Part shown: positions 26,928 through 34,574 of the stretch, piece after piece | How the letters are laid out: each line of letters opens with the position of its first letter | Position numbering within the stretch: position 1 is the first letter of the stretch | DNA from: Maritalea porphyrae | Lineage (GTDB): Bacteria > Pseudomonadota > Alphaproteobacteria > Rhizobiales > Devosiaceae | Reading direction: 5' to 3' | DNA: 64,000 nt | Assembly: GCF_030159895.1 (NCBI RefSeq) | Contig: NZ_BSNI01000002.1 | Location: forward strand, 2,010,306-2,074,305 | Notes under the pieces: model-generated | Told to the model about the DNA's origin: nothing | Databases searched by the model: none | The model's input: the letters and a program-made list of their open reading frames with translations, nothing else | Program-made: the position numbers and the translations under genes

Positions 26928-28001
26928 CTAGCCACGCGCGAACGGCCATCTGTTCAATGCGCGGAAAAAACGGTCCATGATCTGAGATATGCCCAATGGT
27001 TCGAACAGAACGAACCCGATGATCAAGCCACCAAAAACAATTTCCTGAATGGGCGCGCGCAATTGCGCTGCTTCGATGGAACTCCCCATCATTGCACCCA
27101 TTGATATTTTCAAAATCTCTGGCACCAATACGATAATAATCGTGCCAAAAACGGGCCCCATAGTCCGGCCCATGCCACCAACGATTAGCGCTGCCACCAG
27201 CTGCAATGAGAGCGCCAGTTCAAATTGCTCTGGCAAAACCTTGGCATAAAAATAAGCAGCCATTGCGCCAGCAAGTCCACAACAAGCGGCCGAAATGGCA
27301 AAGCTTGTCAGCTTGTATTTCAACAATGATACACCAAGTATTTCGGCGGAATAGTCTTTTTCTCGAATGGCAATAAACGCCCGTCCAACACGCGTCCTGA
27401 ATAGGTTCTGCACCATCAGGATGGTTGCAAAGGCGCAAAACGCGATGAGCGCATAAACCTCACGCTGGCTATCAAGTACCCATCCGAAGAAATTTGGGTC
27501 CGGTGTGGTTAGTCCTAATCGGCCGCCTGTCCATTGAGAGAAAGTGTCGATTTCAATAAGAAAGATGATGATGAAATTCGCACTTAAGGTGGCAACCGCA
27601 AGGTAGATGCCCTTCACTCTGAGTGATGGAAGTCCAACTAGGATCCCGATGAGTGCTGCGACGCCCATCGCGCCTGGTAGCGCCAACCAAGGTTGCAACA
27701 CATCAGGGACGCCCCACTCGCCAAGCAGATTGTGGATGATTGATACGCTATACGCCCCAATGGCGACAAATCCGGCATGGCCCAAGGACAAAAGTCCGGT
27801 ATAGCCGATGACAACATTCACCCCCACAACGGCGATCAGCATAATCCCCACAAGTGAAGCCATCAAGATTGTGTAATCATCAGCGAAAAACGGCAGCGCA
27901 ATCGCCAGCGCAATCATACCAAAAACGAAAGCCTTCTTGTAATTGTTGTTGAGGATTTTTTCGTCCTCAAGGTACGAAGTTTTTCGGTTGCCGATAATCA
28001 T
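26928..28001 (-). CDS. livM: Liv-type ABC transporter permease LivM
   Basis: 357 residues with about ten hydrophobic segments. LivM features: VIGYTGLLSLGHAGFVAIGAY near the first third, the PSLRVKGIYLAVATL segment and the coupling-helix region ILGVSLLKYKLTSFAISA. A short charged N-terminus (about 25 residues) precedes the first membrane span. Its start overlaps the livH stop by 4 bases. It forms the translocation path with LivH. Confidence 0.93.
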   Translation of the reverse strand: MIIGNRKTSYLEDEKILNNNYKKAFVFGMIALAIALPFFADDYTILMASLVGIMLIAVVGVNVVIGYTGLLSLGHAGFVAIGAYSVSIIHNLLGEWGVPDVLQPWLALPGAMGVAALIGILVGLPSLRVKGIYLAVATLSANFIIIFLIEIDTFSQWTGGRLGLTTPDPNFFGWVLDSQREVYALIAFCAFATILMVQNLFRTRVGRAFIAIREKDYSAEILGVSLLKYKLTSFAISAACCGLAGAMAAYFYAKVLPEQFELALSLQLVAALIVGGMGRTMGPVFGTIIIVLVPEILKISMGAMMGSSIEAAQLRAPIQEIVFGGLIIGFVLFEPLGISQIMDRFFRALNRWPFARG

Positions 28002-28999
28002 ATGCGCTCAACCTCCGGGTGCCCCATTAGCCCATATGGTCGGATCAATATGACCACCAGAACTGCAACATAGGGCGCAATCTCTACCCATGTGCCGCCC
28101 AGTTGCCATTGCACGAGGGCTTCTAAAACGCCAACCAACATCGCCGCGATGAACACCCCGACAAAACTATCTAGCCCGCCCATCAAAACAATCGCCAACA
28201 CAGAAAATCCAAATAGCCCAAGCGACGGCGAAACACCGTCTCGTGCGGCAAGCACGGCACCAGCGACCGCACCAGTTGCCGCTGCTATCAACCAAGCTTG
28301 CGCAAACACGCGCGGCACATTGATACCCATTGAATAGGCGGTGGACTGGTCTTCGGAAACCGCTCTAATGGCAACACCTGCCGATGAATGGCGAAGCCAA
28401 TAAACGATAAACCCAAATATCAATGCCGCCATAATCATCGACATAAAATTTGCACCGAAAATGAATATGGGCGTGCCAAACAAGTCCAAACGGAAAGCAG
28501 GATTGGGCGTTAAATGCGGAACCGACGCGGCATCGCCCGTCCAAAACAGGCTCTTAAAGCCTGATAGAACCGAGATTAGACCCACGGTGATCATAATCAT
28601 CGAAAAATTAGACTGCCCTAGCAGCGGACGCATCAAGAAACGCTCAATGATCAACGCCAACAAACCTGATCCAAGAATTGCGCAGACAAGTCCAAAGATG
28701 ATGCGCGGAATGTTTGGTATCCAGTCGTAAAATGCAGCGGCGGGTGAAAACATTTTGGCGCTGTTTTTACCCGCAATCACCCATTCTGGCGTCCAGCCTG
28801 AAAGCCAAGCAGGTGCCCATGACGCGTCAGGCAAAAGAACTGCAAATGTGTAGTATAGATATGCGCCAATCATGATCATGTAACCGTGCGCGAAATTGAC
28901 AACACGAGTGGACTTATAAACGGCGACAATGCCAATCGCGATCAAGGCATAGAGCGCACCAGCCATCAAACCGTTGATCACGAACTGTACAAATTGCAT
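27998..28999 (-). CDS. livH: Liv-type ABC transporter permease LivH
   Basis: 333 residues. LivH signature elements: the opening FVINGLMAGALYALIAIGI, NFAHGYMIMIGAY, the coupling segment RAVSEDQSTAYSMGINV and ARDGVSPSLGLFGF. There is an extra soluble loop at about 60-100 (SWAPAWLSGWTPEWVI) relative to E. coli LivH, usual in the organic-acid branch of the family. It begins 4 bases after the livG stop and overlaps livM. Confidence 0.93.
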   Translation of the reverse strand: MQFVQFVINGLMAGALYALIAIGIVAVYKSTRVVNFAHGYMIMIGAYLYYTFAVLLPDASWAPAWLSGWTPEWVIAGKNSAKMFSPAAAFYDWIPNIPRIIFGLVCAILGSGLLALIIERFLMRPLLGQSNFSMIMITVGLISVLSGFKSLFWTGDAASVPHLTPNPAFRLDLFGTPIFIFGANFMSMIMAALIFGFIVYWLRHSSAGVAIRAVSEDQSTAYSMGINVPRVFAQAWLIAAATGAVAGAVLAARDGVSPSLGLFGFSVLAIVLMGGLDSFVGVFIAAMLVGVLEALVQWQLGGTWVEIAPYVAVLVVILIRPYGLMGHPEVERI

Positions 29000-29003
29000 C
29001 GCC

Positions 29004-29780
29004 CTACCCCGCTTGCCCTAGATACGCATCAATTACATTTTGATTGTGTGCGACTTCGTGCGGAACACCATCAGCAATTTGTTTCCCAAAGTTGAGCACC
29101 ACGACCTTGGCGCAAATATCCATGACCAAGTGCATGTCATGCTCAACCAGCAATATTGTTGTGCCAAATCGCGCTTGGGCATCCAGAATAAACCGCGCCA
29201 TGTCTGCCGTTTCTTCTCGGTTCATTCCTGCCACTGGTTCATCCAGCATCAAAAGCTTTGGCCGCATCGCAAGAGCACGCGCCAACTCTACGCGTTTTTG
29301 CAGGCCATAAGACAATGCTGTGATTGGCGCTTTGCGTATGTGGTCAATTTCAAGGAAGTCGATAACTTCCTCTTCAATCTCCTTGCGCGCTTTCAACTCT
29401 TCGCGTTGTGCGCTGCCGAAATACAAAAGACTAGACCACACGTTTGCCGATAAATTGGTGTGACAACCCAATTTGATATTGTCCAAGACTGTCATGCCAC
29501 GAAAAAGTGCAATGTTCTGAAACGTGCGCGACATTCCTTTGTGGGCGCGCGCGTCTGGTTTAAGTCCAGATACATCCTTGCCCTCAAACAGGATATGTCC
29601 CTGATTTGGTTTGTAGAACCCAGATATCACGTTAAAAAGGGAAGTTTTACCAGCGCCGTTAGGCCCAATTATGCCGGTTATCTCACCCGCGGCCGCGTCA
29701 AAAGACACTCCTTGAAGAGCCTTCAGGCCACCAAAAGACAAATGCACGTCCGCAACCGACAGCACGCAATCCTCCCTCAT
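29004..29780 (-). CDS. livG: Liv-type ABC transporter ATPase LivG
   Basis: 258 residues: Walker A GPNGAGKTSL, LivG-type long helical insert, signature LSYGLQKRVELARAL, Walker B LLMLDEPVAGM and VEHDMHLVM with the switch His. The ATG at 29780 is taken as start, but AGGGAGGA lies just inside the frame and would serve a GTG at 29765 better (protein beginning at LSVADVHLSFGG). First gene of the operon, directly behind an inverted repeat and a promoter. Confidence 0.92.
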   Translation of the reverse strand: MREDCVLSVADVHLSFGGLKALQGVSFDAAAGEITGIIGPNGAGKTSLFNVISGFYKPNQGHILFEGKDVSGLKPDARAHKGMSRTFQNIALFRGMTVLDNIKLGCHTNLSANVWSSLLYFGSAQREELKARKEIEEEVIDFLEIDHIRKAPITALSYGLQKRVELARALAMRPKLLMLDEPVAGMNREETADMARFILDAQARFGTTILLVEHDMHLVMDICAKVVVLNFGKQIADGVPHEVAHNQNVIDAYLGQAG

Positions 29781-29817
29781 CTAACCTAACGCGGTTTTTC
29801 CGTCATTTTTAGGTTAG
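29781..29817. repeat. Perfect 9-bp inverted repeat at the start of the liv operon
   Basis: CTAACCTAA (29781-29789) and TTAGGTTAG (29809-29817) are exact inverted copies separated by 19 bases. The element runs from about the predicted transcription start to the ATG of livG, so it could be an operator or an RNA hairpin over the ribosome-binding region. The 19-base loop is rather long for a simple hairpin. Confidence 0.45.
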
Positions 29818-29823
29818 CAAGAA

Positions 29824-29852
29824 GTTTAGGATCAATCTGACTCTGAAGTCAA
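29824..29852 (-). promoter_or_regulatory. Predicted promoter of the liv/acyl-CoA operon
   Basis: Minus strand TTGACT (29852-29847), a 17-base spacer and CTAAAC (29829-29824). The -35 box is good and the -10 box weak, as expected of a regulated promoter. The predicted start falls near 29817, where the inverted repeat begins. The -35 box lies inside one of the two repeated TTTGACTTCA elements. Confidence 0.45.
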
Positions 29853-29873
29853 ATAGTAAATTTTGAAGTCAAA
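29844..29873. promoter_or_regulatory. Two TGAAGTCAAA direct repeats, 20 bp apart; candidate regulator sites
   Basis: The decamer TGAAGTCAAA occurs at 29844-29853 and again at 29864-29873, start to start exactly 20 bp, about two helical turns. One copy covers the -35 box of the liv promoter. Each is part of a short imperfect inverted repeat (TGACT-N4-AGTCA; TTTGA-AG-TCAAA). They lie between livG and the divergent TetR gene, whose product is the obvious candidate binder. Confidence 0.45.
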
Positions 29874-30020
29874 AACCCTGTACGTTTGACCATTCTCTGT
29901 TATTGTACCTTTGTGTAAAACTCTGCTATGGCCTGCACGCGAGCGTTAATGTGCACAGTTGAGATTGGCCAAAGCCAACTCGATATTGCTGCATAAACAA
30001 TCAAATGAGATGGATGCGAG

Positions 30021-30644
30021 ATGAACCACATGAATGTGAACAAAAGCCAACTCGCCTCGCCGTTTCGGCGAGAAGATGTACGCAGCCAAAAGCTGGAATT
30101 TATGTGCCGCGCTGCGAGTGATTTGTTCAACAAAAATGGATTTGAAGCGACCTCTTTGGATGAAGTAGCCGCTGTATTGTCCATATCCAAGCCATCTATC
30201 TACTACTATTTCAAAAACAAGTCCGAATTGTTGCTCGGCTGCTATGAACGCACGCTTGACATCTGCGAGGAGCTCTTGGAACTTGCAAATAAGCAAGAAG
30301 GCTCGGGGCTCAACCAACTAAGTTACTTCATTGAAAATTTGATTGTCTTGCATTGCTCGAACGGCTCAATTGCTGTGGTCAGTGATGTTGACGCACTGCC
30401 GACTGAGGCCAAGGCAGATGTGCGCGCTCGCTCTCGTGCCCTAACCGAAGGTTTGGAGGGTTTGGCAATTCTTGGTGCAAAGGATGGCTCAATTCGCGCT
30501 GACCTCGCCCCCATCATCACACGTTTCATTATGGGTGGTGTAAACTGGATTCCCAAATGGCATACCGAAGAAGGCAGCTTGTCACCTGAAGAGATTGCCA
30601 AGGCATACCTCTCCTTCTTGACCAACGGTATTGGCGCCAAATAG
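30021..30644 (+). CDS. TetR/AcrR family transcriptional regulator
   Basis: 207 residues; an ATG three codons downstream (30030) is an alternative start. The N-terminal helix-turn-helix reads SLDEVAAVLSISKPSIYYYFKNKSELL (core SISKPSIYYYFKNK), typical of TetR proteins, and the C-terminal two thirds are a helical ligand-binding domain. It is transcribed divergently from the liv/CoA-ligase/acyl-CoA dehydrogenase operon, so it probably represses that operon in response to the acid or its CoA ester. The 240-base intergenic region holds the repeats and promoter listed above. Confidence 0.9.
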   Translation: MNHMNVNKSQLASPFRREDVRSQKLEFMCRAASDLFNKNGFEATSLDEVAAVLSISKPSIYYYFKNKSELLLGCYERTLDICEELLELANKQEGSGLNQLSYFIENLIVLHCSNGSIAVVSDVDALPTEAKADVRARSRALTEGLEGLAILGAKDGSIRADLAPIITRFIMGGVNWIPKWHTEEGSLSPEEIAKAYLSFLTNGIGAK

Positions 30645-30649
30645 CCGCG

Positions 30650-30675
30650 CAATTGATCGTCTGTCCCATCAATTG
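30650..30675. repeat. Inverted repeat just after the TetR gene
   Basis: CAATTGAT (30650-30657) and ATCAATTG (30668-30675) are exact inverted copies with a 10-base loop, beginning 6 bases after the TetR stop. AT-rich and not followed by a T-run, so a weak termination or end-protection hairpin at best. Confidence 0.3.
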
Positions 30676-30795
30676 ATTGTCGTGAACGAAACCGACAGCG
30701 TTTCAAAGAACATCTGTCTACGATGCTCCTTGGCATAACCTGCCATTTCCAGCGAAAGTCAAAAAAAACTCAAAAAATCTGCTATTCTCCCCTTG

Positions 30796-30811
30796 CCGAA
30801 ACCGGTTTCGG
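30796..30811. promoter_or_regulatory. LacI-family operator upstream of the sugar operon
   Basis: CCGAAACCGGTTTCGG is a perfect 16-bp palindrome with the central CG typical of LacI-family operators. It lies 35 bases before the ATG of the LacI-type regulator gene and just after a TATTCT (30783-30788) that could be a -10 box, so binding would block initiation. This points to autoregulation and control of the whole operon. Confidence 0.75.
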
Positions 30812-30846
30812 AAATTTGTTTAGGACCCACGGAGGAGAAAAAGCGC

Positions 30847-31935
30847 ATGAATGCCATTGGCAAACGCACCACAATTGACGACTTGGCAAAGTCTTTGGGC
30901 TTGACCAAAAGCACCGTCAGTCGTGCGCTTAATGACTATCCAGATATTTCGGAAGCAACCCGTCTTCGCGTACGCCATGCGGCGAGTGTGCAAAACTATC
31001 GCCCCTTATCTCACGCGCAAGCCATCAAAACTGGTCGCGTGCGTTCAATAGGTTTGGTGTTGCAAGTTTCAGAGCACGATGGGCATCGCCCCTTTTTGGC
31101 AAACTTTCTAGCTGGAATTACTGAAGGTGCGGCACTGCACGATTGGACCCTGACCTTGGCCACGGCAAGCAGCACCACGGACACCATTCGCCTATTGGAA
31201 AAGCTCTCGCAGGAACGAAAAGCGGACGGGTTCATCCTACCACGGACATACCTGCAAGACCGCCGCATTGATGCGCTACGCAATGGGCACGTGCCATTCG
31301 TTCTTTATGGACGAACGGAAGATATTGCAGAATGCGCTTGGTACGACATCGCTGGTGAAACTGCTATGCAAGAAGCCGTTGCCGAACTCTTTCGACTAGG
31401 ACATCGCCGCATAGGTTTCTTGCCCGGTGGCGAAGGATATAATTACACAAAGTTGCGGACTGAAGGCTATTTGGAAGGACTAGCACAAGCTGGTCTAAGC
31501 CAAGACCCTGCCCTGATTGGCCCGAACGCGGTCAACAAACAACAAGGTGCCGATGCGACACAAAAGCTGTTGCTGCAAAGTGAACCGCCAACTGCCATTC
31601 TTTGTTCGGTCGACCACGCCGCAATCGGTGCCTATGACGCAATCCGTTCTTGCGGTCTAGAGGTCGGCAAAGAGGTTTCGATCATTGCCTACGACGGTGT
31701 ACCCGAAGGCGCGGTACTCAATCCGCAGCTTTCAACTTATGCCGTTGATACCAAGCACGCTGGCGCCCGTCTCGCGGAATTGCTGATCCGGCGCGTGCGC
31801 GGCGAAGCTGCCCAAACACTGCGCGAAATTGGAAATGCACGATTTTTGGACCGAGGTTCTCACGGTCCCTGTCTGCTGACGTCGAATGACCTTGCAGCAC
31901 TCATCAAACTAAAGTCAGATCATCGGGAGGAATAA
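30847..31935 (+). CDS. LacI family transcriptional regulator of the sugar operon
   Basis: 362 residues from the ATG at 30847, which has a GGAGGAG site; an in-frame TTG at 30793 would start inside the operator and is rejected. The N-terminal helix-turn-helix is TTIDDLAKSLGLTKSTVSRALN with the hinge region following; residues 60-330 form a sugar-binding-protein-like effector domain (IGLVLQVSEHDGHRPF, RRIGFLPGG). It stands first in the operon and probably binds the palindrome at 30796. The inducer is likely the imported glycoside. Confidence 0.93.
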   Translation: MNAIGKRTTIDDLAKSLGLTKSTVSRALNDYPDISEATRLRVRHAASVQNYRPLSHAQAIKTGRVRSIGLVLQVSEHDGHRPFLANFLAGITEGAALHDWTLTLATASSTTDTIRLLEKLSQERKADGFILPRTYLQDRRIDALRNGHVPFVLYGRTEDIAECAWYDIAGETAMQEAVAELFRLGHRRIGFLPGGEGYNYTKLRTEGYLEGLAQAGLSQDPALIGPNAVNKQQGADATQKLLLQSEPPTAILCSVDHAAIGAYDAIRSCGLEVGKEVSIIAYDGVPEGAVLNPQLSTYAVDTKHAGARLAELLIRRVRGEAAQTLREIGNARFLDRGSHGPCLLTSNDLAALIKLKSDHREE

Positions 31936-31936
31936 G

Positions 31937-33283
31937 ATGACCAATAAGACCAAACTCATGACAACCGCCGCAATTGCGGTTTTGATGTCATGCACATCAA
32001 TTTACGCAGATTCACTGCGTTTTTGGACAACCGAAGAGCAACCAGAACGCCTTGCTAAACAGCAAGAGATGGCGGCTCAATTCAAGGCGGAAACTGGCAC
32101 AGAAGTCGAAGTTATTCCAGTTTCAGAAAACGAGCTGGGCACACGCGCAACCGCAGCTTTTGCAGCGGGTGATTTGCCAGATGTTATCTATCACACGCTT
32201 CAATATGCTCTTCCATGGGCCGAAGCTGGTATTTTGGACACTGATGCGGCGACCGAAGTAATCGAAGACCTTGGTGTGGATACGTTCGCGCCTGGCGCAA
32301 TCGCAATGGCAGCATTTGAAGACGGCACAGCATCTGTTCCGGTCGATGGCTGGACACAAATGATTGTCTATCGCAAAGACTTGTTTGAAGCCAATGGCCT
32401 TGAAGCACCAACAACCTTTGCAAATGTTGAAGCCGCATTGGCCGCACTGCACAACCCACCTGAGATGTTTGGCTTTGTCGCTGCCACAAAGGTCGATGAA
32501 AACTTCATGTCCCAAGTGCTTGAACATGTATTCCTTGCAAACGGCGTGACCCCTGTTTCTTCAGATGGTTTCGCACCGCTTGACGAAGCAAAAACGACGG
32601 AAGTCTTGGAATTCTACAAGGCAATTGTTGAAGCTTCGCCTCCAGGCGATCTGTACTGGAAACAGTCTCGCGAGCTTTATTTCTCTGGCAATGCAGCAAT
32701 GATCATTTGGTCTCCATTCATTTTGGATGAATTGGCTGGGTTGCGTGATAGTGCTCCGCCAACCATCAATGATGATCCAACATCACCAGAACTTGCGTCT
32801 AAAACTGGCGTTGTGACCACGTTTGCTGGTCCATCAAATGCTGATGGCGCCGCTTGGGGTGATGTCCGATACTTCGGCATCACGGCGGATGCCGACACCG
32901 ATGCGGCGATGGACTTTGTGAAGTTCTCAATGGATGAGGGATACACGCAAACACTATCTATTGCGCCAGAGGGCAAGTTCCCTGTGCGTCGCGGCAACGC
33001 AGAAAACCCAACGGCATTTGTTGACGCATGGTCAAAACTGCCAGTTGGCGTTGATCGTAAAGCTCCATTGGGCGACCTCTACGCGCAAGAAATGATCGAC
33101 GAGATCGTTGGTGGTTTGGATGTTGCGCAACGTTGGGGCGTAAAAGAAGGCCAACTCAGCCTTGCTTCAAAGATTATCAACTCGCAAATCATCAACCGTG
33201 TGGTTCGCGAATATCTTGATGGTCAGGTTGATGCTTCAGCCGCTGTTAAGGCGATGAACGACGAATTGTCTAAAGTAGAATAA
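31937..33283 (+). CDS. Sugar-type ABC transporter substrate-binding protein
   Basis: 448 residues with a Sec signal peptide (about 1-24, cleavage near IYA). The mature protein is a cluster-B/SBP_bac_1 type binding protein: LRFWTTEEQPERL at the start, TEVEVIPVSENEL, and later the AAMIIWSPFILDEL segment. The ATG comes one base after the LacI stop with GGGAGGAAT before it, so the two are coupled. It delivers substrate to the two permeases downstream. Context suggests a glycoside of glycerate. A stable hairpin follows the gene. Confidence 0.92.
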   Translation: MTNKTKLMTTAAIAVLMSCTSIYADSLRFWTTEEQPERLAKQQEMAAQFKAETGTEVEVIPVSENELGTRATAAFAAGDLPDVIYHTLQYALPWAEAGILDTDAATEVIEDLGVDTFAPGAIAMAAFEDGTASVPVDGWTQMIVYRKDLFEANGLEAPTTFANVEAALAALHNPPEMFGFVAATKVDENFMSQVLEHVFLANGVTPVSSDGFAPLDEAKTTEVLEFYKAIVEASPPGDLYWKQSRELYFSGNAAMIIWSPFILDELAGLRDSAPPTINDDPTSPELASKTGVVTTFAGPSNADGAAWGDVRYFGITADADTDAAMDFVKFSMDEGYTQTLSIAPEGKFPVRRGNAENPTAFVDAWSKLPVGVDRKAPLGDLYAQEMIDEIVGGLDVAQRWGVKEGQLSLASKIINSQIINRVVREYLDGQVDASAAVKAMNDELSKVE

Positions 33284-33291
33284 AATCTTCC

Positions 33292-33315
33292 TCTCCGGCG
33301 CTTCGGCGCCGGAGA
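33292..33315 (+). other. UUCG-capped hairpin after the sugar-binding-protein gene
   Basis: TCTCCGGCGC-TTCG-GCGCCGGAGA is a perfect 10-bp stem with the very stable TTCG tetraloop, 8 bases after the stop codon. There is no T-run, so it should act as an mRNA end-protector or partial attenuator that lets the binding protein be made in excess over the permeases. Confidence 0.75.
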
Positions 33316-33338
33316 CCCTTAAAGAGAATTCAAAAACA

Positions 33339-34574
33339 ATGTCCGATATTCCAGTGCAACCTACCGAAAAGACGCCTTTGGCGAAACGCGAAGAACGATT
33401 AGCTTGGGGCCTGCTTGCGCCCACACTGATCAGCGTCGCGCTTGTGGTGCTGTTGCCACTGATCGCAATATTCTGGATAAGCTTCAAACCTATTGGGCTC
33501 TCTGACCTTCGACCACCTGCACCAATTGTCAAAGAAGCATTGCGGGGAAGCGGCGAAAAGCTACGAATTGAATATCGAGTGCGCAATTCTAGTCGCACAA
33601 AACCGATTTACAATGTCACCATCGCCGATCATATCCCGCAAGACATTCAAGTCCTTGGTGAAGTACCCGCTGAATGCGTGCTCGAGAACAGTAAAATATT
33701 TTGTTCATTCAGCGAGTTAGCACCAGGATACAATGAAAAACTTGTAATCTCTGTCGCTGCGACGAATGAAGACGCAGCCGAAATCGCGGTTGAAAAAACC
33801 GACCCGACAGTTTCGGGCACTGCGGATAACATCCTGACAAACTTCGAGTTTACACTTGAAAACTTCGCCCGAGTGTTTGATGGCGACCAATTTATTTCAG
33901 TATTTGGCGTGACGATGTTTTACACCGTCTTTGGCACAATTGGTGCGCTCGTCGTGGGACTGTTTGCTGCCCTATTGCTCAACAAATCATTTACCGGACA
34001 AGGCATCCTGCGCGGCCTATATCTATTCCCTTACGTCGCCCCAGTGATCGCCGTCGCCTTTTCGTGGCTGATCCTGTTTGATCCGTTTTCCGGTTCCGCC
34101 AACGCATTACTCATTCAAATGGGCGTGACCGACCAAGCCATCAACTTCTTTGGTGAGCGTCCCCTCGCCCTCATCATGGTGACTGTCTTTGAGATTTGGC
34201 GATATTTCCCACTCTCATTCCTGTTCATTCTAGCGCGCATGCAATCAATCGACAGTGAAATGTATGAAGCTGCCGATATGGACGGGGCCAGCCCTTTCCA
34301 AAAGTTCTGGTATTTGTCCATTCCTCAATTGCTTGGCATCCTATCTGTGCTCTTTCTGCTGCGCTTCATTTGGACGTTCAACAAATTTGACGACATCTTT
34401 TTGCTAACCGGCGGCAATGCCGGCACCAGAACACTAACCGTTAGTGTTTATGAACAAGCATTTGCCATTTCAAACATAGGCGCAGGTGCGGCTGTTGCAG
34501 TGGTTATCTTTATCTGCCTTGTCGTGTTCTCGTTGTTTTTCTTCCGCTTTATTTCACAGGAGGAAGGGCTATGA
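33339..34574 (+). CDS. Sugar ABC transporter permease (MalF-like) with an inserted DUF11-like domain
   Basis: 411 residues. After the first membrane span (about 22-46) comes a soluble insert at about 51-165 before the remaining spans. Its core, RIEYRVRNSSRTKPIYNVTI, then DHIPQDIQVLG, a C113/C122 pair and ELAPGYNEKLVISV, resembles DUF11/Ig-like repeat domains of surface proteins. The canonical coupling motif EAADMDGASPFQKFWYLSIP is present. The insert occupies the place of the MalF P2 periplasmic domain, which contacts the binding protein in E. coli. Overlaps the next permease by 4 bases. Confidence 0.9.
   Translation: MSDIPVQPTEKTPLAKREERLAWGLLAPTLISVALVVLLPLIAIFWISFKPIGLSDLRPPAPIVKEALRGSGEKLRIEYRVRNSSRTKPIYNVTIADHIPQDIQVLGEVPAECVLENSKIFCSFSELAPGYNEKLVISVAATNEDAAEIAVEKTDPTVSGTADNILTNFEFTLENFARVFDGDQFISVFGVTMFYTVFGTIGALVVGLFAALLLNKSFTGQGILRGLYLFPYVAPVIAVAFSWLILFDPFSGSANALLIQMGVTDQAINFFGERPLALIMVTVFEIWRYFPLSFLFILARMQSIDSEMYEAADMDGASPFQKFWYLSIPQLLGILSVLFLLRFIWTFNKFDDIFLLTGGNAGTRTLTVSVYEQAFAISNIGAGAAVAVVIFICLVVFSLFFFRFISQEEGL

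Noticed and set aside
30793-30846. Longer N-terminus for the LacI regulator starting at a TTG
   Set aside because: It would translate the operator and ribosome-binding site; the ATG at 30847 has GGAGGAG and begins just before the helix-turn-helix.
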